Assembly: GCF_000421825.1 (NCBI RefSeq)
Contig: NZ_ATXT01000013.1
Location: 248,001 to 312,000 of the forward strand
DNA from: Humibacter albus DSM 18994
GTDB taxonomy: Bacteria; Actinomycetota; Actinomycetes; Actinomycetales; Microbacteriaceae
DNA length: 64,000 nt
Reading direction: 5' to 3'
The translations under genes and the position numbers were made by a program. Below the pieces are notes generated by a model that ran no database searches, was not told the DNA's origin, and was given only the letters and a program-made list of their open reading frames with translations. This document shows positions 33,494 to 43,300 of this stretch, piece by piece; the stretch's first letter is position 1; the number at the start of each line of letters is the position of its first letter.

Positions 33494-34540
33494 TCAGGCG
33501 TGCGGTGCCGGACCGCTTGAGGCTCTGGACACGAGTTCGGTCGTCAACTCCATGCGGGTCTGGAGTCTGGCCGTCGAGTCGTCGTCCCGGCCGAGATCGA
33601 GCAGCAGCTTGACCGCTGCTGCTCCGAGCTCCACCGTCGGTTGTCGGATCGTCGTCAGCGTCGGGCTGATCCAGTGCGCTTCCGGCAGGTCGTCGAAGCC
33701 GACGACACTGACATCGTCGGGAATGCGCAGCCCCCGTGCTGCGAGTGCGTCGTAGACGCCCAGGGCCATGGGGTCCGAGCAGGCGAAGATGCCGGTGATC
33801 CTGGGGTCGGCGTCGAGGAGTTCGTGAGTGGCCGCGGCTGCACGCTCCGTCTCCCAGGCGCCGTAGGCGACTGAGACCTTGGCACGGCCCAGGTCGGACG
33901 TGTCGGCAGCAGCACGGAATCCGTCCACGCGGGCGCGGCTGTAGATATGCCTCGCGTGCCCGGCGACGACTCCCAGGTGGCGGTGTCCGAGCGACAGCAG
34001 ATGCTCGGCGGCGAGCCGGCCACCGTCCCAGTTCGCCACCCCGACTTTGGCTGCTCCCACTGGTGGCGTGCTCTGCGACTCGATCAGCACCACCGGGACT
34101 CCGGCGGCCGCGAGGGTGTTGAACTGCCGGGAGGTCGGGTCGACCAGCGCGACGACCGTTCCCATGGTGCGACGCCGCAGAACCTTGGAGACCCAGTCCA
34201 CGTCGGGATCATCGGCCAGCGTGAGGACGACATCCAGACCGGCCGCTGCGGCCTCACGGCCGACGCCGGCCAGAACCAGGTTCGCCCACGAGCCCTCGAA
34301 GTGCGTCACGACGAGGTCGATGAAGTCCGACAACCCGGGCTCATCGGGACCGGTCTCGATCTTGCCGCCTGCCTTGCGGCTGTAGCCCACTGACTGCACG
34401 GCATCCATGACGCGCGCGCGAGTCTCGGCCGAGACATCCGTTCCGCCGCGCAGCACTTTGGACACCGTGGGAACGCTTGTTCCCGCCGCTTCTGCGACGT
34501 GCGACAACGTTGGCCGGGTTCCCGCGGGGCGAGGAGACAT
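33494..34540 (-). CDS. LacI family regulator of the arabinoside locus
   Basis: A 348-residue repressor. The helix-turn-helix is TLSHVAEAAGTSVPTVSKVL, followed by the hinge and a periplasmic-binding-type effector domain (FACSDPMALGVYDALAARGL and VVGFDDLP). The start at 34540 (MSPRPAGTR) is at the natural N-terminus; the open frame upstream is not conserved in style. It is divergent from an ABC importer and GH51 arabinofuranosidase and probably represses them until an arabinose-containing sugar binds. Confidence 0.85.
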   Translation of the reverse strand: MSPRPAGTRPTLSHVAEAAGTSVPTVSKVLRGGTDVSAETRARVMDAVQSVGYSRKAGGKIETGPDEPGLSDFIDLVVTHFEGSWANLVLAGVGREAAAAGLDVVLTLADDPDVDWVSKVLRRRTMGTVVALVDPTSRQFNTLAAAGVPVVLIESQSTPPVGAAKVGVANWDGGRLAAEHLLSLGHRHLGVVAGHARHIYSRARVDGFRAAADTSDLGRAKVSVAYGAWETERAAAATHELLDADPRITGIFACSDPMALGVYDALAARGLRIPDDVSVVGFDDLPEAHWISPTLTTIRQPTVELGAAAVKLLLDLGRDDDSTARLQTRMELTTELVSRASSGPAPHA

Positions 34541-34567
34541 GAGCCAAGCGTATAACAAGTCAATAAC

Positions 34568-34651
34568 TTGCGAAACTAAATGAGTTGCAAATCCGCTCTT
34601 TCTGGTGTCATCATGACGCCTAGCGCGCTGAAGTGCTATTACATTGCGCAA
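34568..34651. promoter_or_regulatory. LacI-type operator candidates in divergent region
   Basis: TTGCGAAACT (34568-34577) and AGTTGCAA (34583-34590) form an inverted repeat with one extra base, and TTGCGCAA (34644-34651) is a perfect 8-bp palindrome of the same TTGC/GCAA core. Both lie between the LacI gene and the sugar-binding protein, 157 bases apart in total. Confidence 0.5.
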
Positions 34652-34697
34652 ACTAACTACGCCACAATCAATGTCGATGAGTCAAGGAGTTTCTACG

Positions 34698-35987
34698 ATG
34701 AGGAAGAGACGAGCGGCGACAGCAGCCGCGATCTTCATGGGGTTCGCGCTTGTCGCGACCGGGTGTGCCGGTAACGGGTCGAATGCGAACGGTTCCGGCA
34801 ACGGCAAGGTGACGCTCACGGTGTGGGAGAACGCCACGACCGGCGACGGCGTTCAGTACTGGAAGGATGCCGCGGCGGACTACCACAAGCTGCACCCGAA
34901 CGTGACGGTGAAGCTTCAGGGCATCCAGAACGAAGACTTCGACGGCAAGCTGCAGACGGCGCTGAACTCCAGCTCGGCACCCGACGTCTTCATGCAGCGC
35001 GGCGGCGGCAAGATGAAGGACATGGTCGACGCCGGCCAGCTTCAGACCATCACCCTCGACGCGGCCTCGAAGAAGGCCGCCGGCGCCGCGCTCGACGCCG
35101 ACACGATCGATGGCAAGATCTACGCGGTGCCCATGACGGTGCAGCCGGAGGGCATCTACTACAGCAAGGACCTGTTCTCCAAGGCGGGCATCACCAAAGC
35201 GCCGACCACCATGGACCAGCTCGACGCTGACGTCGCGAAGCTCAAGACGATCGGTGTCGCTCCGATCGCCGTGGGCGCGAAGGACGCCTGGCCCGCCGCG
35301 CACTGGTACTACAACTTCGCGATTCGCGAGTGCAGCCAGGAGACCATCAGCAAGGTTGCGAAGACCCTCAAGTTCACCGACCACTGCTGGACGAAGGCGG
35401 GCGAAGATGTCGCTGCGCTACTGAAGACCGAGCCGTTCCAGAAGGGCTTCCTGACCACACCCGGTCAGACCGGCGCCGGATCGTCGGCCGGTCTGCTCGC
35501 CAACCACAAGGCGGCCATGGAGCTCATGGGCGCCTGGGAGCCGGGAACCCTCGCGGGCCTGACGCCCGACCAGAAGCCGCTGCCCGACCTGGGTTGGTTC
35601 CCGTTCCCTGCAGTTCCCGGTGGGAAGGGTGCCCCGACCGCTCTGATGGGCAACGTGAGCGGCGGCATGTCGCTGTCGAAGAACGCCCCGAAGCAAGGCC
35701 AGGACTTCCTGGCATTCCTGCTCACCGCCGATCAGCAGAAGGCGTACGCGAAGGCGTTCGACACGATCCCGGTGAACAAGAAGGCACAGTCCGTGGTCAC
35801 TGAGAGCTACAACGTGTCGTCACTGGAGGCGTACAACAAGGCTGCATACGCAGTCGACTTCCTCGACACCGAGTACGGCCAGAACGTCGGCAACGCGCTG
35901 AACACGGCCGTCGTCAACCTGATGGCAGGCAAGACGGATGCCGCGGGCATTGTGAAGGCCGTCAACGACGCTGCCGCCAAGGGCTGA
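34698..35987 (+). CDS. Sugar-binding lipoprotein of ABC importer (arabinoside locus)
   Basis: A 429-residue family 1 solute-binding protein. The signal has a lipobox VATGC near residue 20, then a Gly/Asn/Ser linker. LTVWENATTGDGVQYWKDAA is the usual first strand and helix of the binding lobe. The start at 34698 follows AAGGAG. It heads an operon with two permeases and is followed by GH51, so an arabino-oligosaccharide is the likely ligand. Confidence 0.9.
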   Translation: MRKRRAATAAAIFMGFALVATGCAGNGSNANGSGNGKVTLTVWENATTGDGVQYWKDAAADYHKLHPNVTVKLQGIQNEDFDGKLQTALNSSSAPDVFMQRGGGKMKDMVDAGQLQTITLDAASKKAAGAALDADTIDGKIYAVPMTVQPEGIYYSKDLFSKAGITKAPTTMDQLDADVAKLKTIGVAPIAVGAKDAWPAAHWYYNFAIRECSQETISKVAKTLKFTDHCWTKAGEDVAALLKTEPFQKGFLTTPGQTGAGSSAGLLANHKAAMELMGAWEPGTLAGLTPDQKPLPDLGWFPFPAVPGGKGAPTALMGNVSGGMSLSKNAPKQGQDFLAFLLTADQQKAYAKAFDTIPVNKKAQSVVTESYNVSSLEAYNKAAYAVDFLDTEYGQNVGNALNTAVVNLMAGKTDAAGIVKAVNDAAAKG

Positions 35988-35997
35988 GCGGAATCCG

Positions 35998-37020
35998 ATG
36001 AACAACACCCTGGGTACCGAGACGGCTGCCGGCCGTTCGGCGCAGGGCGCGCTTCAAGCCGGGGGTGCGGTCTCATCCGCGTCCCCGGCCGCGCGCGCGA
36101 CAAAGCATCGTCGCCGCGGGCGCGTCCGTATGCGGCTGGAGATCACCCTCTTGTCGGGGCCGGCCATCATCATGTTCCTGGCGTTCGTGATCTTCCCGGT
36201 CGTGCTCGCCGCCTTCTACGGCTTCTTCCGATGGAAGGGGTACGGGCCGCCGACGGACTTCGTCGGCCTGAACAACTACAAGTTGATCCTGACGGATCCC
36301 GCGTTCCAGGCGGTGCTGTGGCACAACCTGTGGATCTTGGTGCTCTCTCTGGTCATCCAGGGTCCGCTCGCGATCGTGCTCGCGCTGCTCCTGAACCAGA
36401 AGATCCGCGGACGGGCGCTCATCCGCATCCTCATCTTCGTGCCGTACATCATCTCCGAGGTCATCGTCGGAACCGGCTTCAGCCTCATGCTGCAGACGAG
36501 CGGCGCTGTCAACGACCTTCTTGAGCACATCGGACTCGGGTTCATGGCCGCTGACTGGCTCGCCGATCCGAACATCGCCCTGTGGACACTGATGGCGATC
36601 ATCTCGTGGAAGTACGTCGGTTTCGCGGTCATCCTCATGCTCGCCGGGCTGCAGTCCATCCCGGAGGAGCTGTTCGAGGCGGCGCAACTGGATGGGGCTT
36701 CGTATTGGCAGATCCAGCGGAGGATCACGCTGCCGCTGCTGGGGCCGACCATCCGCATCTGGGCGTTCTTGTCCATCATCGGATCGCTGCAGCTCTTCGA
36801 CCTCGTCTACATCATCTGGGGTCAGTACGTCTCCGGAACCGCGGGCACCTCGACCATGGCCATCTACATGGTCGCCCAGGGTCGCAACGCCGGGAACTAT
36901 GGCTACGGCAGTGCGGTCGCCGTCGTCATGTTCCTCATCTCGCTCATCATCGCGTTGATCTACCAGCGCTTCGTCCTGCGCCGTGATCTTCAGGGCGCCG
37001 TCACCGAAGGAGTCCACTGA
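35998..37020 (+). CDS. Carbohydrate ABC transporter permease (MalF type, arabinoside locus)
   Basis: A 340-residue permease with about 45 hydrophilic N-terminal residues, six membrane segments from ITLLSGPAIIMFLAFVIFPV on, and the EAA loop ELFEAAQLDGASYWQIQ. It shares one base with the next permease gene (TGATG). No ATPase gene is in the operon. Confidence 0.9.
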   Translation: MNNTLGTETAAGRSAQGALQAGGAVSSASPAARATKHRRRGRVRMRLEITLLSGPAIIMFLAFVIFPVVLAAFYGFFRWKGYGPPTDFVGLNNYKLILTDPAFQAVLWHNLWILVLSLVIQGPLAIVLALLLNQKIRGRALIRILIFVPYIISEVIVGTGFSLMLQTSGAVNDLLEHIGLGFMAADWLADPNIALWTLMAIISWKYVGFAVILMLAGLQSIPEELFEAAQLDGASYWQIQRRITLPLLGPTIRIWAFLSIIGSLQLFDLVYIIWGQYVSGTAGTSTMAIYMVAQGRNAGNYGYGSAVAVVMFLISLIIALIYQRFVLRRDLQGAVTEGVH

Positions 37021-37907
37021 TGACCGCGACCACCGCTGTTCCGGTCCGACCGGCCAAACAGCCAAAAGCGCGCGGCCAGCGTGACAAGCCCGAGAAATGG
37101 GGAAGCCCGGTCACCTACTTCATCGCGCTCCTGCTGATCGCGGTGTGCCTCGCGCCCGTCGTCTACATCGTGCTCGGCGGCTTCCGCACGAATTCGCAGA
37201 TCTCCACGAATCCTGCGGCCTTCCCGTCGCCCTGGGTGTTCAAGAACTACGCCGCGGTGCTCACCTCGACGACGTTCTGGGGAGAGTTCGCGAATTCGAT
37301 CATCGTGGCACTGGTGAGCACGATCGGCGTCGTCGTCCTCGGCGTGATGGTGAGTTTCGTCATCGCCCGATACGACTTCAAGTTCAAGGGGGCGATGTAT
37401 TCGCTGTTCGCCGCCGGTCTCATGTTCCCGATGGTGATTGCGATCACACCGCTCTACCTCGTGATCAAGGACCTGGGCCTCGTCGACAGCTTGTTCGGAC
37501 TGATCGTGCCTCAGGTCGCTTTCGGCCTGCCGACGACGGTCATCATTCTCGTGCCGTTCCTGCGCGCCATCCCGAACGAGATCGAGGAAGCCGCGTCCAT
37601 CGACGGTGCGAGCCGACTCGGATTCTTCTTCCGCATGGTGATCCCGTTGGCGGTGCCCGGCGTCGTGACGGTCGCGATTCTGTCGTTCATCGGCAGCTGG
37701 AACAACTACGTGCTGCCGCTCTACATCCTGAACTCGCAAGCCAACTACACCCTCCCGTTGGGCGTTCAGGCGTTCTCGTCGCAGTACTCCACCGACACGG
37801 CGGCAGTGCTCGCCTTCACCTCGCTGGCGATGCTGCCCGCGTTGATCTTCTTCGCGATCTTCCAGAAGCGGATCGTCGGAGGGCTCACCGGAGCGGTGAA
37901 GGGCTGA
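37020..37907 (+). CDS. Carbohydrate ABC transporter permease (MalG type, arabinoside locus)
   Basis: A 295-residue permease with six hydrophobic segments and the EAA loop EIEEAASIDGASRLGFFF. Its ATG shares a base with the preceding stop. It ends with the motif GGLTGAVKG typical of MalG-type permeases. A strong hairpin follows before the GH51 gene. Confidence 0.9.
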   Translation: MTATTAVPVRPAKQPKARGQRDKPEKWGSPVTYFIALLLIAVCLAPVVYIVLGGFRTNSQISTNPAAFPSPWVFKNYAAVLTSTTFWGEFANSIIVALVSTIGVVVLGVMVSFVIARYDFKFKGAMYSLFAAGLMFPMVIAITPLYLVIKDLGLVDSLFGLIVPQVAFGLPTTVIILVPFLRAIPNEIEEAASIDGASRLGFFFRMVIPLAVPGVVTVAILSFIGSWNNYVLPLYILNSQANYTLPLGVQAFSSQYSTDTAAVLAFTSLAMLPALIFFAIFQKRIVGGLTGAVKG

Positions 37908-37936
37908 GGCCGCCTCGGCCGCTCAGCCCGCGCATC

Positions 37937-37972
37937 CCTGTGCCCCTGTCGCCGTCACGACGGGGGCACAGG
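37937..37972 (+). terminator. Hairpin between permease and GH51 genes
   Basis: CCTGTGCCCC (37937-37946) pairs with GGGGCACAGG (37963-37972), a perfect 10-bp stem with a 16-base loop, 30 bases after the permease stop. There is no U-tract. It may end part of the importer transcripts and lower GH51 expression. Confidence 0.55.
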
Positions 37973-38039
37973 TGTGATGCATCTGAAGAAATACTCCGTC
38001 ACATCACGCACGACCATCTCCTATGAAAGGACCAGTGCT

Positions 38040-39539
38040 TTGCCTAGCGCCCATATCGAGCTCGACGCGAGAGCCGTCATCGCTCCTCTCCGACGCCGCA
38101 TCTTCGGCTCCTTCGTCGAGCACCTCGGACGCTGCGTCTACGACGGCATCTACGAGCCCGGTCACCCGAGCGCCAACGAGGACGGATTCCGCCTCGACGT
38201 CGTCGAGCTCGTCAAGGAACTGGGCAGCACCACCATCCGCTACCCCGGCGGCAATTTCGTCTCCGGCTTCCGCTGGGAGGATTCCGTCGGCCCGCGCGAG
38301 AAGCGGCCTGTCAGGCGCGACCTCGCCTGGCATTCGTTGGAGACCAATCAGGTCGGCCTCGACGAGTTCGCCAAGTGGCTCAAGCTCACCGACTCGGAAC
38401 TCATGCTCGCCGTGAACGTCGCCACCCGTGGCATCCTGCCCGCTCTCGACCTCCTCGAATACGCGAACCACCCCGGGGGGACGGCGCTGTCGGACCTGCG
38501 CATCGCCAATGGGGCACGGGAACCGCACGACGTGCGCATGTGGTGCCTCGGCAACGAGATGGACGGCTCCTGGCAGACCGGGTTCATGACGGCTGAGGAC
38601 TACGGCAAGATCGCCGCACGAACGGCAGCCGCCATGAAAATGGCCGACAAGGATCTCGAGCTCGTGGTCTGCGGTTCCTCCGGATCGGCGATCTCCACTT
38701 TCGGCGACTGGGAGCGCACCGTTCTCGAGCACAGCTATGACTACGTCGACTACATCTCGTGCCATGCCTATTACCAGGAGCTCGAGGGTGACCTCGGTTC
38801 GTTCCTCGCCTCGGCGATCGACATGGACTACTTCATCGACACCGTCGTCGCCACGGCCGACCACGTCGGTTACAAGAAGCGGTCGAGCAAGAAGATCAAC
38901 GTCTCCTTCGACGAGTGGAATGTCTGGTACCTCACGGAGCACAAGAAGGCTGAAGAGACCAACGACGAATGGCGGTACGCTCCGCGTCAGCTCGAGGATG
39001 TCTACACCGTGGCGGACGCGGTCGTCGTCGGCAACCTGCTGATGACTCTGCTGAAGCACAGCGACCGCGTCACGTCGGCGTCACTGGCGCAGCTGGTCAA
39101 CGTGATCGCTCCGATCATGACCGAGCCGGGAGGTCCCGCGTGGCGGCAGACCACTTTCTACCCGTTCTCGATCACCAGCCGGCTCGCGTCGGGGGAGGTC
39201 ATCCGTCCGATCATTCACGCGCCGGAGTACGACACGGCTCAACACGGGCAAGCCTCCCTGGTGGATGCCGTCGCCACCGTCGACGAGCAGCGCGCGGCGG
39301 TCTTCCTCGTCAACCGTCATCTCACGGAGCCGACGCACGTCACCATCGATCTTCGGAGCCTCGGATGCTCACGGGTCGCCGAGGCCGTCACGCTCTCCGA
39401 CTCCGACGTGCACGCCAAGAACACGATCGACGATCAGAACCGTGTGACACCGATCGCCAACGCGAGTGCCGTTCTCGCCGAGGGCGTTCTGACCATCGAA
39501 CTGCCGCCCGTGTCGTGGTCGGCGATCGCGCTCGACTGA
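38040..39539 (+). CDS. GH51 alpha-L-arabinofuranosidase
   Basis: A 499-residue intracellular GH51 enzyme that removes terminal arabinofuranose from arabino-oligosaccharides. IFGSFVEHLGRCVYDGIYEP is the family's opening, the acid/base Glu is in CLGNEMDGSW (about residue 173) and the nucleophile Glu in FDEWNVWY (about residue 292). I place the start at the TTG 38040 because AAAGG lies 9 bases upstream and homologs begin near this point; an upstream ATG at 37974 would add 22 unlike residues. There is no signal peptide, fitting import by the preceding ABC genes. Confidence 0.92.
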   Translation: MPSAHIELDARAVIAPLRRRIFGSFVEHLGRCVYDGIYEPGHPSANEDGFRLDVVELVKELGSTTIRYPGGNFVSGFRWEDSVGPREKRPVRRDLAWHSLETNQVGLDEFAKWLKLTDSELMLAVNVATRGILPALDLLEYANHPGGTALSDLRIANGAREPHDVRMWCLGNEMDGSWQTGFMTAEDYGKIAARTAAAMKMADKDLELVVCGSSGSAISTFGDWERTVLEHSYDYVDYISCHAYYQELEGDLGSFLASAIDMDYFIDTVVATADHVGYKKRSSKKINVSFDEWNVWYLTEHKKAEETNDEWRYAPRQLEDVYTVADAVVVGNLLMTLLKHSDRVTSASLAQLVNVIAPIMTEPGGPAWRQTTFYPFSITSRLASGEVIRPIIHAPEYDTAQHGQASLVDAVATVDEQRAAVFLVNRHLTEPTHVTIDLRSLGCSRVAEAVTLSDSDVHAKNTIDDQNRVTPIANASAVLAEGVLTIELPPVSWSAIALD

Positions 39540-39616
39540 AGGCCCCGCGTGGGTGGCGCGAGCTGTCTCGCCGGAGTCTGCGATACGGCGTCGGTCGCCC
39601 TCGATAGCGTGAGGCC

Positions 39617-40012
39617 ATGACCTGGCCCGCGCTTCATCTCTCGCAGTCCATTCGACGTTCGGCCGAAGCGGTCTCGGCGTTCGCGGGCGACCCGGCCAAC
39701 CTGCCGCAGTGGGCGGCGGGACTCAGCACAGGCATCCGCCGCGACGGCGACCGCTGGGTGACCGACTCTCCGATGGGCGAGGTCGAGGTGGAATTCGTCG
39801 GCCCGGTGGAGCTCGGCGTGCTCGACCACGACGTGCGGATGCCCGACGGCACCGTCGTGCACAACCCGCTTCGTGTGCTGCGGAACGACGAGGGCAGCGA
39901 GGTGGTCTTCACCCTGTATCGACGGCCCGGAGTCACCGATGAGGACTTCGCACAGGATGCGGAGCTCGTGCGACAGGACCTCGCTCGGTTGCGTGACGTG
40001 CTCGAAGGGTAG
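39617..40012 (+). CDS. SRPBCC-fold (polyketide cyclase/START-like) protein
   Basis: A 131-residue small protein with the helix-grip pattern: SIRRSAEAVSAFAGDPANLPQWAAGL at the start (in part) and a C-terminal helix (EDFAQDAELVRQDLARLRDVL). Such proteins bind hydrophobic ligands or act as stress or lipid-transfer factors. Ligand and role unknown. A GAGG lies before ATG 39617. Confidence 0.7.
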   Translation: MTWPALHLSQSIRRSAEAVSAFAGDPANLPQWAAGLSTGIRRDGDRWVTDSPMGEVEVEFVGPVELGVLDHDVRMPDGTVVHNPLRVLRNDEGSEVVFTLYRRPGVTDEDFAQDAELVRQDLARLRDVLEG

Positions 40013-40062
40013 GGAATCACGGCAAGATGTCTGTCTGACGAGACGTCTGACGAGAGGAAAAC

Positions 40063-40284
40063 ATGCCCAACATCACCGTCGAGCTCCTGAAGGGCCGCAC
40101 GCTCGACCAGCGACGTGCTTTCGCCGAGGCCGTCACCGCCAGCGCCGTCGAGATCCTCGGCGCTCGCCGTCCGGATGTCCGCATCGTCTTCCAGGAGATC
40201 ACTCCCGACAGCGTCGCCAACGGCGGCGTGTTCGCCAGTGAAGACGCTTCTCGTGCGGAGGTCATCGCCAGGCACAACGCGTAG
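40063..40284 (+). CDS. 4-oxalocrotonate tautomerase family protein
   Basis: A 73-residue tautomerase with the catalytic Pro directly after the start Met (MPNITVELLKGRTLDQRRAF), the usual length and a beta-alpha-beta layout. A role in aromatic degradation is only one option; no partner genes lie nearby. AGAGGAAA precedes the ATG. Confidence 0.8.
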   Translation: MPNITVELLKGRTLDQRRAFAEAVTASAVEILGARRPDVRIVFQEITPDSVANGGVFASEDASRAEVIARHNA

Positions 40285-40506
40285 GCACCGGGCTTCGAGT
40301 CCTCCAGAGTGACTCGAACCATCTCGGAAGCCGCCGGTGGCTTCGACATCCCACTTCGAGTTCGTCTGTCGCTGCGCAACGCGGGCCCGCGCGCTCACCC
40401 ACTACGCCGGGTGCCGGCGGCCGGGCCGCGGTGGTCGTAGGCCCGGTTGGTACGGAAGATGACGCGGCAACGGGTGAACCCGCGGCAGTGCTTTAAGGTG
40501 GGCGAT

Positions 40507-41667
40507 GTGGTGCTGGTCCGGTGGTGGCGGTCGCTGCCCGACTGGGCGGTGGATGGTGTCTTCGCGGCGATTCTGTGCGTGTTCGGCCTGGTGCCCGCGC
40601 TGAGCGTGTACGGGCTCAACCTCGGCGAGCTCCCCACACGACCGTCGGACGGGCTGCACCTGCTGCTCATCGCCGGGCAGTCCTTGCCGTTGGCGGCCCG
40701 GCGCTCACGCCCGGGCGCGGTCCTCGCTGTCATCGGGCTCGCGTTCGCACTCGACCAGTGCAGGGGCTATCCGCCCTCGATCGCGGGGCTCGGTATCGTC
40801 TTCGCCCTCTATTCGGCCGGGGCGCACTTGCGTCGCGCCCGCGTGATGACCGCGGCCGCGAGCGCCGCGGCCTACGTGATGCTCGCGATCGCGCTGAGCC
40901 TGCTCGGCTCGCCCGACCACGCGTGGGACTTCGCGACCTTCGTCGTCGTCCTGATTGCGGCCTGGTTGCTGGGCGACTTCGTCCGGCTGCGCGCGGCTGC
41001 GGCTCAGGTACGTGAGGGCGAGGCTTCGCGAGCCGCAGTCGCCGACGAGCGGGCCCGCCTCGCGCGCGAACTGCACGACGTCGTGAGTCATCACGTGACG
41101 GGCATGGTCGTGCAGGCGGATGCCGCAGGCTTCATCGTTCCCGAAGACCAGGTGCAGGTCAGCGAGCAGTTCGCGTCGATCGCCGACGGTGGTCGACGCG
41201 CGCTCGCCGATCTCCGCCGACTACTCGACGTTCTGGCCGCGGACGACACGAGCAGGGCTCCCGCGATCGGCCCGCTCGATGACCTCGCTGCGGGCGCCCG
41301 ACGGGCGGGTCAGTTTGTCGAGCTGCACGAGAGTGGCACGCCGTCCGGTTCGGACGAGCTTCGCCTCGCGGTCTACCGCATCGTGCAGGAGGGGCTCACC
41401 AACGCGCGCAAGCACGCCGACGGTACGCCGACGGAGGTGGACGTCGAGTGGTCGGCGGAGGCGGTCGCGGTGCGCGTCACGTCGAGCTCCACGGATGTCG
41501 CCCGGCAGTCCGCGCCCATGGTTTCCGGCTCCGGTCGCGGCCTGGCCGGCCTCGCCGAACGCGTGGCTCGCCTCGGCGGGCGTCTCGACGCCGGTCGTGA
41601 CGGCGACGGCGCGTTCGTGCTGGCTGCGCACATCTCGATCGCCCTCGAGGAGGATCCACGTGGCTGA
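40507..41667 (+). CDS. NarL-type sensor histidine kinase
   Basis: A 386-residue kinase with about six N-terminal hydrophobic segments, a HisKA_3 dimerisation motif ARLARELHDVVSHHVTGMVV (phospho-His in RELHD) and an HATPase domain (IVQEGLTNARKHADG, GRGLAGLAERVARLGG). The GTG at 40507 has AAGGTG 6 bases upstream; upstream in-frame ATGs at 40447 and 40459 lack good sites. It overlaps the regulator gene by 8 bases. Confidence 0.85.
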   Translation: MVLVRWWRSLPDWAVDGVFAAILCVFGLVPALSVYGLNLGELPTRPSDGLHLLLIAGQSLPLAARRSRPGAVLAVIGLAFALDQCRGYPPSIAGLGIVFALYSAGAHLRRARVMTAAASAAAYVMLAIALSLLGSPDHAWDFATFVVVLIAAWLLGDFVRLRAAAAQVREGEASRAAVADERARLARELHDVVSHHVTGMVVQADAAGFIVPEDQVQVSEQFASIADGGRRALADLRRLLDVLAADDTSRAPAIGPLDDLAAGARRAGQFVELHESGTPSGSDELRLAVYRIVQEGLTNARKHADGTPTEVDVEWSAEAVAVRVTSSSTDVARQSAPMVSGSGRGLAGLAERVARLGGRLDAGRDGDGAFVLAAHISIALEEDPRG

Positions 41668-42349
41668 GTCATCCGCCGAGCCGATCCGCGTCTTGATCGC
41701 CGACGACCAAGCAGTGATTCGCGCGGGCTTCACGACGATCCTCGGAGCGCAGCCCGGCGTCGCGGTCGTCGGCGAGGCCGCCGATGGCGGCGAGGCGGTC
41801 CGGCTGGCGCGCGAACGGCATCCGGATGTGGTCGTGATGGACGTGCGGATGCCCGTGCTCGACGGCATCGCCGCGACCGAGGCCCTCGCGGGTCCGGGTG
41901 TGGAGGATCCCCCACGCATCCTCGTGGTGACGACGTTCGACTATGACCATTACGTCTACGACGCCCTGCGGGCGGGGGCGAGCGGGTTCCTCCTCAAGGA
42001 CTCCACTCCCTCCCAGCTCATCGAGGCCGTGCGGACCGTCGCCGCCGGTGACGCACTGATCGCCCCGACCCTGACGCGCGCGCTGCTCGGACATTTCGCG
42101 GAAAGGCTGCTGCCGGCATCCGCACCCGAGGCTGATCCGCGTCTCGCCACCCTCACGCCGCGCGAGCTCGACGTGTTGCGTGCGATGGCGAACGGCGATT
42201 CGAACGCCGAGATCGCGGCCGCGCTCGTCATCAGCCACGAGACGGTGAAGACCTACGTGTCGCGGATCCTGCTGAAGCTCGAGCTGCGCGACCGGGTGCA
42301 GGTCGTCGTCTACGCCCACCGCAGCGGGCTCTTCGGGCCCGCGCGCTGA
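41660..42349 (+). CDS. NarL/LuxR-type response regulator
   Basis: A 229-residue regulator. The receiver has VLIADDQAVIRAGF, the phospho-acceptor Asp in VVVMDVRMPVLDG and LLKDSTPSQL; the LuxR helix-turn-helix is LTPRELDVLRAMANGDSNAE with HETVKTYVSRIL. The GTG start at 41660 follows GAGGAGG. It is cotranscribed with the kinase and probably with the CPBP and sensor-domain genes that follow. Confidence 0.9.
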   Translation: MAESSAEPIRVLIADDQAVIRAGFTTILGAQPGVAVVGEAADGGEAVRLARERHPDVVVMDVRMPVLDGIAATEALAGPGVEDPPRILVVTTFDYDHYVYDALRAGASGFLLKDSTPSQLIEAVRTVAAGDALIAPTLTRALLGHFAERLLPASAPEADPRLATLTPRELDVLRAMANGDSNAEIAAALVISHETVKTYVSRILLKLELRDRVQVVVYAHRSGLFGPAR

Positions 42350-42440
42350 TCCGCCGCCTCGGCCATCCCCCTGCAGAGGGATGACGATTGCCCGCCCGCG
42401 CGTGATTCGGGGCGCGGGCGCGATTCGTAGCGTCGTAGGC

Positions 42441-43271
42441 ATGACAACAACTGCCCCGCGCGATACCGCCCCCGCCTCGCGCGCCATCCGTTTCTTCCGC
42501 TTCCCCCTCGTCTGGCTCGTTATCGGCATCGTCGCCGTCGGCGCCTTCTCGGTCTTCGCCGGAGCCAGCCCGGCCATCGCGCTCGGCACCTCGGCTCTCG
42601 CGCTCGTGGTCTATTGGGCCGTGATGCGCTTCGTAGCCGGGCGGCGGATGCCCGAGCTCGCGCTCCGCACCGCGGGGCGCGACGCGCTCATCGGTGCGGC
42701 CGTCGGCGCCGGGTTCTTCGCGGTCAGTGTCGGCGCTATCGCAGCGCTCGGCGGCTACCACTTCACGTTCGACGGCGCCGCGGGCCTCCGGGCGCTGCCC
42801 GAGCTCATTGCCGTCACCATCGCAGGAGCGGTCACCGAGGAACTGATGTTCCGCGGTCTCGCGCTCCAGGCCATCGAGAGGCTCGGCGGCAAGTGGATCG
42901 CCCTCGGCATCACCGCGGTGCTGTTCGGCCTCGTGCACGGGGCGAACCCCGGTGCGTCCCTGTGGAGCGACGTCGCTATCGCCATCGAGGCCGGCGGGCT
43001 GCTCGGCGCTGCCTTCCTCTGGCGCCGCAGCCTCTGGCTCGTCTTCGCCCTGCACGCGACCTGGAACGGGCTCGAGCAGGCCATCGGCATCCCCGTATCG
43101 GGCCATCGCGACCCGGGCTTGGCGATCACGAGTGTGCACGGCCCGGCATGGCTCACCGGCGGTGCCTTCGGCATGGAGGCATCCGTCATCACCGTCGTCA
43201 TCAGCCTCGCGCTGACAGCCGCCCTGCTGATCGCATCGGGGCGCCGCGCCCGTGCGGCCGTCAGCGACTGA
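42441..43271 (+). CDS. CPBP family intramembrane metalloprotease
   Basis: A 276-residue membrane protein with about seven hydrophobic segments. The Abi/CPBP motifs are present: TEELMFRG (EExxxR), FGLVHG and FALHATWN, which line the intramembrane metal site. By family it is a protease linked to protein processing or bacteriocin self-immunity. The start 42441 (MTTTAP) is chosen as the natural N-terminus; the ribosome site is weak. It follows the NarL-type system by 91 bases. Confidence 0.8.
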   Translation: MTTTAPRDTAPASRAIRFFRFPLVWLVIGIVAVGAFSVFAGASPAIALGTSALALVVYWAVMRFVAGRRMPELALRTAGRDALIGAAVGAGFFAVSVGAIAALGGYHFTFDGAAGLRALPELIAVTIAGAVTEELMFRGLALQAIERLGGKWIALGITAVLFGLVHGANPGASLWSDVAIAIEAGGLLGAAFLWRRSLWLVFALHATWNGLEQAIGIPVSGHRDPGLAITSVHGPAWLTGGAFGMEASVITVVISLALTAALLIASGRRARAAVSD

Positions 43272-43300
43272 ACCTCTCCACGACACGAAGGCAAAAGACC

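Noticed and set aside
40327-40345. Hairpin GAAGCC/GGCTTC after the tautomerase gene as a terminator
   Set aside because: Only 6 bp and no U-tract; too weak to list as a feature.
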